Source: SAR86 cluster bacterium
GTDB lineage: Bacteria; Pseudomonadota; Gammaproteobacteria; Magnimaribacterales; D2472
Length of the DNA stretch: 61,604 nt
NCBI GenBank assembly: GCA_016779505.1
Contig: JADHNM010000001.1
Coordinates: 1-61,604 of the forward strand
Direction: 5' to 3'
Below, piece by piece: positions 1-8,684 of this stretch. The translations under genes and the position numbers were made by a program. The notes under the pieces are model-generated. The model saw only the letters and a program-made list of their open reading frames with translations, was not told the origin of the DNA and did no database searches. Position 1 is the first letter of the stretch. Each line of letters starts with the position of its first letter.

Positions 1-1070
1 TCTGTTCTTTTTAAATAACTAAAAACGACCTCTCTAGTTGGTTTATTAATTCCATATTCAAATAATCTTAAAATAATAGTAATAACGAATACATAGCCTA
101 TTGAAGGGTTAAGATAATAACCAATAAATGCTCCCATAAATATGAACCCGTAGAACATTAAAATATTTTTGGGGCCAGCAAATCTAATAATTGTAGAAGT
201 TAAGAAAAATTGGGTGAACAGAGTAAGGATTGTGACTGTTTGCTCAATCTTACTAAAGAATATAATTCTATCGCCCCCGTCTGAAGACCATGCATTCACA
301 ATATCAATTGATGTAACCCAATGTATCGTCATCATTGCGGTCCATAAATACATATATAGCCCTATAGATCTTATTTGAGAAGAGGAAATAAGATTTTTTA
401 GAGCATCAAAACTGGTTCCACCTGCAGCCTTATCTATATCCTCTGAAGTTACAAATCTATTGAGCAAGATAAGGCCTGTTGCGAGTGCAAGCATTAAGAA
501 AATAATTGAAATTGATGTAAAAAAAATAATGCCTGATTCATTAAATGTTGAAGCCAATTGTTTTGAAATCTCGGAACCCAGAAATGCTCCCAATGATCCA
601 CCAGCAGCAATCACACCAAAAACATTTGTAGCACTATCTCCACGAAAAAGATTAATAATTACTACCCAAAAAATAGAGACAACAAAAAAAGAATAAACGT
701 TACACCAAATATAAAAAATCTGACTGAGCCATATTGCTGAGGAAAGGTTAAAAAATTCCCATAAAATAATGAATATCAATAAATTAATTATAAAAAATGA
801 GTAGCAGCCAATTAAAACTCCTCTTAAATTTCTTCGTGAAGCAAGCCATGAGTAAATGGGATTCAATAGGAGCATAACAAAAGCTCCTGCGCCTAAAAGA
901 TATGGCAGAATATCTGAGTTCTGAACAGCCATCTCATTTCTAACTGGTCGTAAAATGTACCAAGAGCACAAAACCAAAAAAAAGAAAAAACCAGCAAGCC
1001 CAGATTCTTTAGTAAATGATAGTGAAAGCCTCTTTAGAGAGCTTTTAATTGCACTAATTGAAAAAGACAT
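1..1070 (-). CDS. ATP/ADP-translocase-like MFS transporter (3' end cut by window)
   Basis: The frame is open from an ATG at 1070 to the window edge (356 codons), so the C-terminus is missing. The translation is a polytopic membrane protein with about nine or more hydrophobic segments. Near residue 38 it has WYILRPVRNEM, and near the end INKPTREVVF. Both resemble motifs of the MFS-like ATP/ADP (NTP/NDP) translocase family found in many free-living proteobacteria. The substrate cannot be told from sequence: energy parasites use relatives for nucleotide uptake, but the free-living homologues are uncharacterised. It lies downstream of tRNA-Lys with a 20-base gap and may be read through from the tol-pal side. 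Family call moderately sure, function unknown. Confidence 0.65.
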   Translation of the reverse strand, partial: MSFSISAIKSSLKRLSLSFTKESGLAGFFFFLVLCSWYILRPVRNEMAVQNSDILPYLLGAGAFVMLLLNPIYSWLASRRNLRGVLIGCYSFFIINLLIFIILWEFFNLSSAIWLSQIFYIWCNVYSFFVVSIFWVVIINLFRGDSATNVFGVIAAGGSLGAFLGSEISKQLASTFNESGIIFFTSISIIFLMLALATGLILLNRFVTSEDIDKAAGGTSFDALKNLISSSQIRSIGLYMYLWTAMMTIHWVTSIDIVNAWSSDGGDRIIFFSKIEQTVTILTLFTQFFLTSTIIRFAGPKNILMFYGFIFMGAFIGYYLNPSIGYVFVITIILRLFEYGINKPTREVVFSYLKRT

Positions 1071-1090
1071 TGGTTAATTGATTGGAAATA

Positions 1091-1166
1091 TGGTGGGTCG
1101 CACAGGATTCGAACCTGTGACCAATTCGTTAAAAGCGAACTGCTCTACCAGCTGAGCTAGCGACCC
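1091..1166 (-). tRNA. tRNA-Lys (anticodon UUU)
   Basis: The reverse strand folds as a full cloverleaf: acceptor stem GGGTCGC/GCGACCC, D arm with AGCTGGTAGAGC, anticodon loop CTTTTAA (anticodon TTT), T arm ACAGG-TTCGAAT-CCTGT, discriminator A and an encoded CCA. It sits just downstream of cpoB. Lysine tRNA genes also follow pal-cpoB in E. coli, so the position is conserved. Confidence 0.97.
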
Positions 1167-1194
1167 GAGATAGGATTCCATAAAAAAGATGTGA

Positions 1195-1830
1195 TTATTC
1201 CATATTTTCTAATAACTGCAAGGCTAATGAAGAGGCAACATTCTCAGGAAATGCTTGAATAACAAATTGGTATTTAATTTTTGCAGCCCCAAGATCTCCA
1301 GACATCATTAAAATGTCCCCAATTTTTTTATGAGCCAGTGGAGTTCTCCAATGGTCAGGAAAGTCTGCAGTCATTCTTTGAAAAAACTTTTCACTTTCTT
1401 CAAGGTTAGATTCCAATAATGAAATTTCTCCTAGCCAAAATAGACTCAGTGGAATTTTCTCTTCATCATTAAAATTATTAGCTAAATAATTAAAAGATTG
1501 TTTAGCGGCCTGTAGATTTTTTTCATTTAACTCAAAAATTGCTTCATCATAAACCTCATCAATGCTTCTACTATCATTAATACCTTCAAATCTGAATGAA
1601 CTTTCTTCAGAGTCAATGTCAGCTTCTGGGGGAATATTGTTCTCTTCTAAGCTTAATTCTTCGTTTAATAATTTTTCAATTAAGTATGCTTGCGACTCAA
1701 GTTCGCTCCTTAAGCTGGCAAGCTCTCCCTCAAGCTCTTGTATCTTTAGAAATAAAATATCAGAAGCATCTACTTCTTGTGAGTAAATATTTAGAGGCAC
1801 TAAAAGAAGTGGAATAAAAAAAAATTTCAT
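1195..1830 (-). CDS. cpoB: Cell division coordinator CpoB (YbgF)
   Basis: This is the last gene of the tol-pal operon, 9 bases after pal. CpoB is a periplasmic protein that binds TolA and coordinates PBP1B activity with Tol-driven outer-membrane constriction. The 211-residue product has an N-terminal signal peptide (about residues 1-17), an early coiled-coil stretch rich in E, L and S (about 25-65, the trimerisation region in the family), a short acidic linker and a C-terminal TPR domain (about 90-211, three repeats). It is somewhat shorter than E. coli CpoB (about 260 residues). The identification is firm from domain order plus operon position. Confidence 0.9.
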   Translation of the reverse strand: MKFFFIPLLLVPLNIYSQEVDASDILFLKIQELEGELASLRSELESQAYLIEKLLNEELSLEENNIPPEADIDSEESSFRFEGINDSRSIDEVYDEAIFELNEKNLQAAKQSFNYLANNFNDEEKIPLSLFWLGEISLLESNLEESEKFFQRMTADFPDHWRTPLAHKKIGDILMMSGDLGAAKIKYQFVIQAFPENVASSLALQLLENME

Positions 1831-1839
1831 TCAAAAAAG

Positions 1840-2313
1840 TTACTTAATTTCAACTCTTCTATTTTTTGCCCATGCAGAATTATTAGAGCCAAGAGATAGA
1901 GGCCTTTCCTCTCCGTAACTTTTTGTGATTAATCTATTTCTATTAATTCCATTTGCAATCAAATAATTTGAAACTGACTCAGCTCGTCTTTGACCTAGGG
2001 CTAAGTTATATTCACGAGTCCCTCTTTCATCCGCATGCCCCTCAATTGAAATTGTAATTTTTGCATTTCTTTTCATTAGATCGCTTACACCTTTTAAAGC
2101 TTGTATTGATTTAGCGGTAAGATTGTATTGATCATATTCAAAATAAACTATTGCATTTGCAAGCACTGCCTGAGTGGATGTAGATTTTGATGCAATGGAT
2201 ACTCCAGCAACACTTTGATCTGCTACCGCCTCTTCTGTTATTTGAACAGAGCTACAAGCTGAAAAGATAAATATCGTTAATAAAGCTAAAAAAGAATTAA
2301 TTGATTTGTTCAT
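1840..2313 (-). CDS. pal: Peptidoglycan-associated lipoprotein Pal
   Basis: Pal is the outer-membrane lipoprotein that tethers the outer membrane to peptidoglycan and cycles between peptidoglycan and TolB. The 157-residue product starts with a lipoprotein signal ending in SAC, so Cys20 is the predicted lipid-bearing residue. An OmpA-like domain fills about residues 55-157, with the peptidoglycan-binding segment EGHADERGTREYN and the following RRAESV. It lies between tolB and cpoB in the canonical order. Length and motifs are normal. Confidence 0.97.
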   Translation of the reverse strand: MNKSINSFLALLTIFIFSACSSVQITEEAVADQSVAGVSIASKSTSTQAVLANAIVYFEYDQYNLTAKSIQALKGVSDLMKRNAKITISIEGHADERGTREYNLALGQRRAESVSNYLIANGINRNRLITKSYGEERPLSLGSNNSAWAKNRRVEIK

Positions 2314-2337
2314 AATAATTGTTCCATTTTGGTTATG

Positions 2338-3624
2338 TTATCTTAAAAAATTTGACCAGGCAGGCTCTCTAACTTCACCATCTGATGCGGGTAGCTTAAA
2401 CTTTGCACCACTCAGGCTAAACCCAGCAAGCATACTTAGATTTTCTTCTTTAATCCCATAGATTACCATATTACCATTGGGAGCAACACTAGGTGATTCA
2501 TCCATCTTTGCTTCAGTTAAGATCCTTATAAAATTTTCTTTTTTGTATTTTAGAGCGATGTGAAATAAGCCATCGCTGGATCGATGAACAAAGATAATTC
2601 CATCTTCATTTGGGAGATATGAAGCTTTTGCATTATATGTCCCCTCAAATGAAATACGTTTGGCTTTTGGGTTTAGCTTTCTAAGATCTAACTCATAAAT
2701 TTGAGGCGAACCAGAGCGACCGCTTGTGAACAAAATTTTATTGCCTTTGGGTGACCATGACGACTCTGTATCAATTGCAAATTGATTGGTCATCCTGGTT
2801 AAGGTTTGATCTCGCAACCTTAAAATATAAATTTCTGCATTTCCATCTTGATAAAGAGTTAGAGAAAGATACTTTCCATCAGGCGACCATGAGGGAGAAC
2901 TAATTTGAGTATCTTTTTTTAGAACTAGTTTTCTTTTGCGTGTTGCAATTTCTTGAATAAAAACTTGCGCCATTCCATTTTCAAATGAGACGTATGCAGC
3001 CCTTTTTCCATCTGGTGACCATGAAGGAGATATAATAGGCTCAGAGCTTGATAGAAGGACTTTTTCATTAGCTCCATCAGAGTCAGCTATCATTAGTTTG
3101 TAAGTTGAAATTAATTTAGAGTCTTTTGTCTCATTGACATATAAAAGCCTAGTAGCGGCAATACCTTTAATTCCTGTGATTGACTCATAGATTCCATCAC
3201 TAGTGTAATGAGCAAGTTGTCTGATTTGGTTCGGGATACCAAACACTTTCGAACTTCTAACTTTTCTCTTTTTGTGAATATCGAATATTTCGTAATTAAT
3301 ATCTAAAGAATTATTTGCCCTCACAATTGTTCCAGTGACTAAATAATCTATGCCCAGTAATTTCCAATCGTTATATACCAACTCATCATTAATAATCTTT
3401 ACAGGTAATAATAATTCTTCATCAAGAATTGAAAATTCTCCAGTGCGGATTAAGTCATTTCGCATTATGTTATTTAGTTGCTTTGCAATCCCTGTGTTTC
3501 CCTCAAATGGAATCATTGCTACTTTATATGGATCTTCAGAACCCTTGGTAATTTCTAAAAAAAGCTCTCCATAGATAAAAATTGGGAATAATAATAAGGT
3601 TACTAACAGAAGATTTTTTTTCAT
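2338..3624 (-). CDS. tolB: Tol-Pal periplasmic beta-propeller protein TolB
   Basis: TolB is the periplasmic partner of Pal and TolA. The 428-residue product has a signal peptide (about 1-19), an N-terminal alpha/beta domain containing the early MIPFEGN segment, and a C-terminal six-bladed propeller with repeated SWSPDGK motifs (about residues 195-425). Its ATG overlaps the tolA stop in an ATGA junction, which indicates translational coupling. Length is normal for the family. Confidence 0.97.
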   Translation of the reverse strand: MKKNLLLVTLLLFPIFIYGELFLEITKGSEDPYKVAMIPFEGNTGIAKQLNNIMRNDLIRTGEFSILDEELLLPVKIINDELVYNDWKLLGIDYLVTGTIVRANNSLDINYEIFDIHKKRKVRSSKVFGIPNQIRQLAHYTSDGIYESITGIKGIAATRLLYVNETKDSKLISTYKLMIADSDGANEKVLLSSSEPIISPSWSPDGKRAAYVSFENGMAQVFIQEIATRKRKLVLKKDTQISSPSWSPDGKYLSLTLYQDGNAEIYILRLRDQTLTRMTNQFAIDTESSWSPKGNKILFTSGRSGSPQIYELDLRKLNPKAKRISFEGTYNAKASYLPNEDGIIFVHRSSDGLFHIALKYKKENFIRILTEAKMDESPSVAPNGNMVIYGIKEENLSMLAGFSLSGAKFKLPASDGEVREPAWSNFLR

Positions 3625-4256
3625 GATGGGTTAAAACTTATGGCAATTACTTTGAACTCCTTGTCATATAACATTTTTGGAATTGAATCAAAAAAATAAA
3701 ACGTCTCTACTCTCCTTACAGCTTGAAGGGCTGAGTTATCAAATCGAATATTGCCACTACTCTTAATAAGCTCTGCACTTGTAATCCTTCCTGAAGAACG
3801 AATTTTAAGCCTTAGATTTGCAACTAAACCTTCAGGTATGTTTCTTGGCTTCATCCAAGCATTCTCTATCGTAGAAATAATTTTTTGAGCATACATTGAG
3901 ATTTCTTGTTGCTCATTGTTTATCTCAATCTCGCTCTCCTCTGATAAAAGGTTGGCTATAGTTGATTCCATTAGTACATTATTTTGTGGGGTTTTGATTT
4001 CATCTTCAGCTTTTGAGTAAACAATATCCTCAGAAACTTGCTTGCTAGGGGTTGTATTAATATTTGGTAAAATTGGAATTTGTTTTTTTAAACCCTTGGA
4101 TGGTAATTCAAACTTCAATTCCACTTGAAGAGGCTTTGATATTAAAAGTGTCTTAGAGGTATTTGCATCAAAGGTGCCATATATATACATAAAGATGGCG
4201 GCATGAATGCAAAAAGAAAATAGCGATGCTTGCAAATATCTGTAATTAGCTATCAT
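3621..4256 (-). CDS. tolA: Short TolA inner-membrane energy transducer
   Basis: TolA transmits proton-motive energy from TolQR across the periplasm to TolB-Pal. The 211-residue product has one N-terminal membrane anchor (about residues 8-26), a short linker, and a C-terminal TonB/TolA-like domain (about 120-211) with the conserved pattern around AWMKPRNIPEGL and SSGNIRFDNSALQAV. E. coli TolA has 421 residues with a very long Ala/Lys-rich helix. Here that helix is almost absent, so the periplasmic reach is far shorter. The start lies inside the 3' end of tolR (11-base overlap). Operon position and C-terminal motif make the call solid. Confidence 0.9.
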   Translation of the reverse strand: MIANYRYLQASLFSFCIHAAIFMYIYGTFDANTSKTLLISKPLQVELKFELPSKGLKKQIPILPNINTTPSKQVSEDIVYSKAEDEIKTPQNNVLMESTIANLLSEESEIEINNEQQEISMYAQKIISTIENAWMKPRNIPEGLVANLRLKIRSSGRITSAELIKSSGNIRFDNSALQAVRRVETFYFFDSIPKMLYDKEFKVIAISFNPS

Positions 4257-4668
4257 ATCCAGAGGTAATTATTCCTACTTTTTGAATTCCTAGGCTTTGG
4301 ATACTTGCCATACCCTTGGCCACATAATCAAAAGGAACTTTTGCGTCACTTTTAAAAACGATTTCAATATCCGGGTTTGCTTGATAAATAATCTTAGCCT
4401 TATTCTTTAATTCCACTAAAGAGATAGGTAATTGCTCTTCACCTAGGTTAATAAAATACTTTCCTTCTCCATTTATCGAGATTACAAGTGGCTCACTTGA
4501 AACTGACATTTTGGTTGTATCAGTCTTGGGAAGATTGACCTCTATGCCTTGAATAAGCAAAGGAGAAAGCACCATAAAAATAATTAAAAGCACCAACATC
4601 ACATCAATATATGGCACAACATTAATGTCAGCGTTTAATTTTTTTCTTTTACCTATTCTATATATCAA
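4246..4668 (-). CDS. tolR: Tol system proton-channel subunit TolR
   Basis: TolR belongs to the ExbD/TolR family and forms the proton-driven motor with TolQ. The 140-residue product has a basic N-terminus, one transmembrane helix (about residues 18-39) carrying the essential Asp22 in VVPYIDVML, and a periplasmic ExbD domain. The only plausible start is TTG at 4668, which overlaps the tolQ stop codon as TTGA; no ATG occurs before the membrane helix. This rare start coupled to tolQ may keep the TolQ:TolR ratio above one. Confidence 0.95.
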   Translation of the reverse strand: MIYRIGKRKKLNADINVVPYIDVMLVLLIIFMVLSPLLIQGIEVNLPKTDTTKMSVSSEPLVISINGEGKYFINLGEEQLPISLVELKNKAKIIYQANPDIEIVFKSDAKVPFDYVAKGMASIQSLGIQKVGIITSGYDS

Positions 4669-5345
4669 AGCTTTGCTTTAACCGTTTGTCTATATAGGAT
4701 GCTAGCTAGCTCCTCACCAAATACAGAAGATTGTTGTAATTGGGTATCTGAATCTGATGCAAATCTGTTGTATGCAACCACTGCAGGAATTGCGGCAAAA
4801 AGTCCCAAAGCTGTTGCAACAAGTGCTTCTGAGATTCCAGGAGCTACAGCATTAATTGTTGCCTGAGTTGCATCTGAGAGGCCTTGAAAGGAATTAATAA
4901 TTCCCCACACTGTTCCAAATAAGCCTACGTATGGGCTGACCGATCCAACGTTAGCCAAAAAAGGAAGATGATGCATTAAAGATTCCTCTTCCCTAGCCAA
5001 GGATACTCTTATAGCCCTATTAACACTCTCCAGATCTTCAGTTGTAATTTTCTGACCTTCACTAAGTCTAAGAAACTCACCAAATCCATGCTTAAAAACT
5101 CTTAAAGAACCAACCAACTCATCACTAGAGACTTCATCAATACCTTCATATAATTCATTAAGATCCTTGCCAGACCAAAATTCTTTTTCGAATGCTTTGT
5201 TAGCTTCTTTGATTCGATTTAAATTAAAGTATCTTTCAAAAATAACTATCCATGAAATAATTGAAACGACTAACAATAAGATCATTACCAATTGAACAAT
5301 CAGACTGGCTTGGAGAAATAAGTCTATAACTGAAAAATCATCCAT
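4665..5345 (-). CDS. tolQ: Tol system proton-channel subunit TolQ
   Basis: TolQ belongs to the ExbB/TolQ/MotA family and is the pentameric scaffold of the Tol motor. I place the start at the ATG at 5345, one base past the ybgC stop, giving 226 residues; a TTG at 5357 is a less likely alternative. There are three membrane helices: about residues 9-33 and two C-terminal ones in the region containing VGSVSPYVGLFGTVWGI and GISEALVATALGL, the signature of the family. It overlaps tolR by four bases. Confidence 0.96.
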   Translation of the reverse strand: MDDFSVIDLFLQASLIVQLVMILLLVVSIISWIVIFERYFNLNRIKEANKAFEKEFWSGKDLNELYEGIDEVSSDELVGSLRVFKHGFGEFLRLSEGQKITTEDLESVNRAIRVSLAREEESLMHHLPFLANVGSVSPYVGLFGTVWGIINSFQGLSDATQATINAVAPGISEALVATALGLFAAIPAVVAYNRFASDSDTQLQQSSVFGEELASILYRQTVKAKL

Positions 5346-5346
5346 A

Positions 5347-5763
5347 TTAACTCTCAAATAAATTTAGTAAGCCTAAAGGGAAAGCTTTTGGTTTGCCTGA
5401 GTCATTATCAATGAAACAAACCTCAACCTCTCCTTTGCAAATGAGTGTATCATTTTTTATGTTTGAAACAGATTGAAAAAATATAGTTCTGGCTTTGCTA
5501 ACAAGCTCTATTTCTGTGCTTACAGCTAAATCATCCTCTAATATTGCAGGATGGTAATATGACAAATTAATTGATTTTACAACATAAGATTCATTGCTTT
5601 TCGTCATTGCTTCCGTTTGTGATAAATGATTTTCAATCAAGAATTGAGATCGAGCTCTTTCAAGGTACTTGAGATAATTTGCATGATAAACAACTCCCTG
5701 AAAATCGGTATCTTCAACGTAGACCCTACAATGGAAATCTTTAGACCTGAAACGAGGATTCAT
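5347..5763 (-). CDS. ybgC: Tol-Pal associated acyl-CoA thioesterase YbgC
   Basis: YbgC is a hot-dog-fold thioesterase encoded at the head of tol-pal operons. With the ATG at 5763 the product has 138 residues. Its N-terminus carries YVEDTDFQGVVYHANYLKYL, in which Asp20 and His27 match the catalytic site of the 4-hydroxybenzoyl-CoA thioesterase class. An in-frame TTG nine bases upstream is a possible alternative. The 5' end overlaps the upstream nuclease gene by about 23 bases, so the two genes are co-transcribed. Length is normal. Confidence 0.94.
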   Translation of the reverse strand: MNPRFRSKDFHCRVYVEDTDFQGVVYHANYLKYLERARSQFLIENHLSQTEAMTKSNESYVVKSINLSYYHPAILEDDLAVSTEIELVSKARTIFFQSVSNIKNDTLICKGEVEVCFIDNDSGKPKAFPLGLLNLFES

Positions 5764-6163
5764 GTTGCTCAATATCTACCTGAAAAAGGTATCGAAGAAT
5801 TTCTACAAAATCCTCCCACATCAAATCAATTGTCATTGATGAAAAATCTAACTCTGGAATCAAAGTCCCTGCCAGTATTCTCACTTTAATTGGTCGACGA
5901 TTAAATTTATAGATTAAAGCTGGAAACTCTCCCTCTCCTGTTGCTGCCAAAACTTGATCCCACCAATCTTGAGATGGTTCGGCGCCATCGCCATATCTTT
6001 TGCATTCTAAACACCATCTGCCTAATTTCAGATCAGGCAATTCTTTTGTTCGTGTTTGCTCAAGAATTCTTTTGACAGGCTGGGTTAAACCTAGCTGTTC
6101 AACAAGAAGATTACCAATTTCCCTCTCGAAATTAGCTCCTTTAGTCCTTGAGTTAATCGCCAC
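5741..6163 (-). CDS. PDDEXK nuclease, phage Holliday-junction-resolvase-like, in the ruvCAB position
   Basis: The 140-residue protein shows a PD-(D/E)XK nuclease core: Glu13/Glu15 in the first helix (NSRTKGANFEREIG), then Pro43-Asp44, then Glu53-Cys54-Lys55. A C-terminal helix follows with DWWDQV, as seen in small phage- and Hjc-type resolvase-like nucleases. The start is GTG at 6163, five bases after the GAGGAG at the end of yebC. The gene is tightly packed between yebC and ybgC. In most gammaproteobacteria that slot holds ruvC, ruvA and ruvB, none of which is here. I infer a branched-DNA endonuclease that may substitute for RuvC. It could instead be a general structure-specific or repair nuclease. 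Nuclease fold fairly sure, biological role inferred. Confidence 0.72.
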   Translation of the reverse strand: MAINSRTKGANFEREIGNLLVEQLGLTQPVKRILEQTRTKELPDLKLGRWCLECKRYGDGAEPSQDWWDQVLAATGEGEFPALIYKFNRRPIKVRILAGTLIPELDFSSMTIDLMWEDFVEILRYLFQVDIEQHESSFQV

Positions 6164-6165
6164 GG

Positions 6166-6903
6166 TTACTCCTCTTCACTAAAGTCCTCAGGAAACTCTG
6201 CATTTGTGTGCACTTCCTGAACATCGTCAAGATCATCCATAAAAGTCATAATTTTTAAAACTTTTTCAGAAGCTTCTTGATCTAGGGCAACTAAAGTATC
6301 TGCTCTCATCGTATTTTCAGCCAGCAATGTTTCAATATTATTTTTCTTGAAAGCCTCAATAACAGCAGAGAGATTTGCTGGAGTAGAAATGATTTCAAAA
6401 TAATCTTCAGTGACGGTAAAATCATCTGCGCCAGCATCTAATGCAATTTCCATAATTTGATCTTCGTTGTGCGATAGATCAACTTGAACCACTCCCAATT
6501 TATTAAAGAGGTAGGCAACTGAGCCATCTGTTCCCATGTTTCCTCCAAATTTTGAAAAAGCATGGCGCACATCAGCTACAGTTCTATTTCTATTATCTGT
6601 CATCGTCTCAACAAGAATGGCAACGCCATTTGGTCCATAGCCCTCAAAAGTTAGCTCCTCAATGATACCCATTTCGCCAGTTCCAGAACCTTTTTGAATT
6701 GCCCGCTTAATTGTATCTTTAGGCATATTTGCAGCGTTAGCTTTGTCCAAGGCTAGCCTCAGCCTTGGATTATCATCAGGATCAGGACCCCCTTTAGCAG
6801 CAACTGTAATTTCTCTAATTACCTTGGTCCAAACCTTTCCTCGAGATGCATCCTGCCTTGCTTTTCGATGCTTAATATTTGCCCATTTGGAATGCCCAGC
6901 CAT
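6166..6903 (-). CDS. yebC: YebC/PmpR family protein
   Basis: This 245-residue protein begins with the family hallmark AGHSKWANIKHRKARQD, and GGPDPDDNPRLR lies near residue 40. YebC-family members have been described as DNA-binding regulators and, more recently, as translation factors that relieve ribosome stalling at proline-rich stretches. It abuts aspS directly (no intergenic base) and precedes the nuclease gene by two bases. Full length and canonical. Confidence 0.96.
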   Translation of the reverse strand: MAGHSKWANIKHRKARQDASRGKVWTKVIREITVAAKGGPDPDDNPRLRLALDKANAANMPKDTIKRAIQKGSGTGEMGIIEELTFEGYGPNGVAILVETMTDNRNRTVADVRHAFSKFGGNMGTDGSVAYLFNKLGVVQVDLSHNEDQIMEIALDAGADDFTVTEDYFEIISTPANLSAVIEAFKKNNIETLLAENTMRADTLVALDQEASEKVLKIMTFMDDLDDVQEVHTNAEFPEDFSEEE

Positions 6904-8670
6904 CTATTGCTCCGGATCAAAAGTAGATTTGATGTTCAACTCATCTAGTTGATCATTGGAAACTAAACCAGGCGCCTCAGTAAGCAAACAAGATGCGCTT
7001 TGAGTCTTAGGAAAAGCAATGACATCACGAATATTAGTCGTATCAGATAACAGCATCACAATTCTATCTAAACCAAATGCGATGCCACCATGTGGAGGGC
7101 ATCCTGATGACAGTGCTGACAGCAAGAAACCGAATTTTTCTTTAGCTTCATCAGGAGAAATTCCTAGTATAGAAAATATCTCTTTTTGCATTGATGGCTC
7201 ATAGACCCTCAAAGATCCTCCACCAAGCTCATAGCCATTTAAAACAAAGTCATATGCGCATGCCAATGAATTATCTGGATCAGCCTTTAGCTCTTCAACT
7301 GATACTGCGGGTAAGGTAAATGGATGATGCAAAGACGTAAGATTGTTTTCTTTGTTTCTTTCAAACATCGGAAAATCAATAATCCAGCATGGGGCCCACG
7401 AAGATGTCTTCAAACTTAAATCTTCACCAAGTTTTTTAATTAGCGAGCTCATAGAAAGATTTACAATATCTGACTTTCCAGCACCAAAAAAGATAATGTC
7501 ATTATTTTTTATATCTAAAGAAGAAATGATGGAGTCGATAGTTTCTTTTTGAAAAAATTTAAGAATTGGTGATTGAAGGCCATTTTCTTGATCAAGGTCT
7601 ATAACTTTTATATAAGCAAGCCCTTTTGCACCTAACTTGGCAACATAATCAGTATACTCATCAATTTTTTTTCTCGTCATTGATGCGGCCTCAGGAACCT
7701 TAAGAGCTACTACTCGAGAAGCAGGATCATTTGCAGGCCCAGAGAATACCTTAAATTCTTCATTTTTCACTAGCTCAGAAATATCATTCAGTTCTAGCGG
7801 AATTCTTAAATCAGGTTTATCACATCCATATTTCTTAATGGACTCTTTGTATGTAATTCTTGGAACCTCTTTTTTTTGATAGTCGGTGAATTCACAGAGC
7901 AATGCGATAATCAAATCTTCGCCGAGCTCAATGATTTCGTCAGAAGAAACAAATGAGGCTTCGATGTCAACCTGGGTAAATTCAGGCTGTCTGTCTGCGC
8001 GCAAATCCTCATCCCTGAAACATTTAGCTATCTGGTAGTATTTATCCAATCCACCAATCATCAGCAACTGTTTAAACAACTGAGGAGATTGAGGCAACGC
8101 AAAAAACTCACCAGGATGGACCCTACTCGGTACTAAATAATCTCTTGCCCCCTCAGGTGTAGCCCTAGTTAGAATAGGCGTCTCAATTTCATGAAAATCC
8201 CGATTTTCTAATATCGATCTTATTTTTGAAGTTATCTTCGATCTCTTTACCAACCTTTGATTAACATCGGGGCGCCTTAAATCCAAAAATCTATGTTTTA
8301 GTCTTACATCTTCATTAACATCTTGATAATCATCAAGAGGAAACTGAGGGGTAACAGCTGAACTAAAAATATTTAAGCTCCCTGCCTCAATCTCTATCTC
8401 TCCTGTAGCCATTTTTGGATTGATAGCCCCTTCAATTCTCTTTCTCACCAGTCCTTTGATATTTACAACATATTCACTTCTGCACGAATCTGCAATATCA
8501 AATATTTCTTTTAAGTCTGGATTAAAAACAACTTGAACTACTCCGTGTAAATCACGAATATCTAAAAAAATTACGCCACCATGATCTCTTCTTTTATGGA
8601 CCCAGCCAGAAATCTCAATATTGCTACCAATGTGTGAAGTATTAATATCTCCGCAATAATGTGAACGCAT
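6904..8670 (-). CDS. aspS: Aspartate-tRNA ligase
   Basis: This is a class II aminoacyl-tRNA synthetase of 588 residues with the bacterial architecture. An N-terminal OB fold binds the anticodon (about 1-105). The catalytic domain has motif 2 around FRDEDLRADRQPEFTQ, followed by a GAD insertion. Motif 3 is GIAFGLDRIVMLL near the C-terminus. Length matches E. coli AspRS. It begins with ATG at 8670, 14 bases after fmdB, and leads into yebC, an order conserved in gammaproteobacteria. Confidence 0.98.
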   Translation of the reverse strand: MRSHYCGDINTSHIGSNIEISGWVHKRRDHGGVIFLDIRDLHGVVQVVFNPDLKEIFDIADSCRSEYVVNIKGLVRKRIEGAINPKMATGEIEIEAGSLNIFSSAVTPQFPLDDYQDVNEDVRLKHRFLDLRRPDVNQRLVKRSKITSKIRSILENRDFHEIETPILTRATPEGARDYLVPSRVHPGEFFALPQSPQLFKQLLMIGGLDKYYQIAKCFRDEDLRADRQPEFTQVDIEASFVSSDEIIELGEDLIIALLCEFTDYQKKEVPRITYKESIKKYGCDKPDLRIPLELNDISELVKNEEFKVFSGPANDPASRVVALKVPEAASMTRKKIDEYTDYVAKLGAKGLAYIKVIDLDQENGLQSPILKFFQKETIDSIISSLDIKNNDIIFFGAGKSDIVNLSMSSLIKKLGEDLSLKTSSWAPCWIIDFPMFERNKENNLTSLHHPFTLPAVSVEELKADPDNSLACAYDFVLNGYELGGGSLRVYEPSMQKEIFSILGISPDEAKEKFGFLLSALSSGCPPHGGIAFGLDRIVMLLSDTTNIRDVIAFPKTQSASCLLTEAPGLVSNDQLDELNIKSTFDPEQ

Positions 8671-8684
8671 TTTATCTCTCTTGT

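Noticed and set aside
169..696. Plus-strand frames opposite the transporter at the left edge
   Set aside because: They lie antisense to a long, motif-bearing membrane protein frame on the minus strand and have no ribosome-binding site or recognisable motif.
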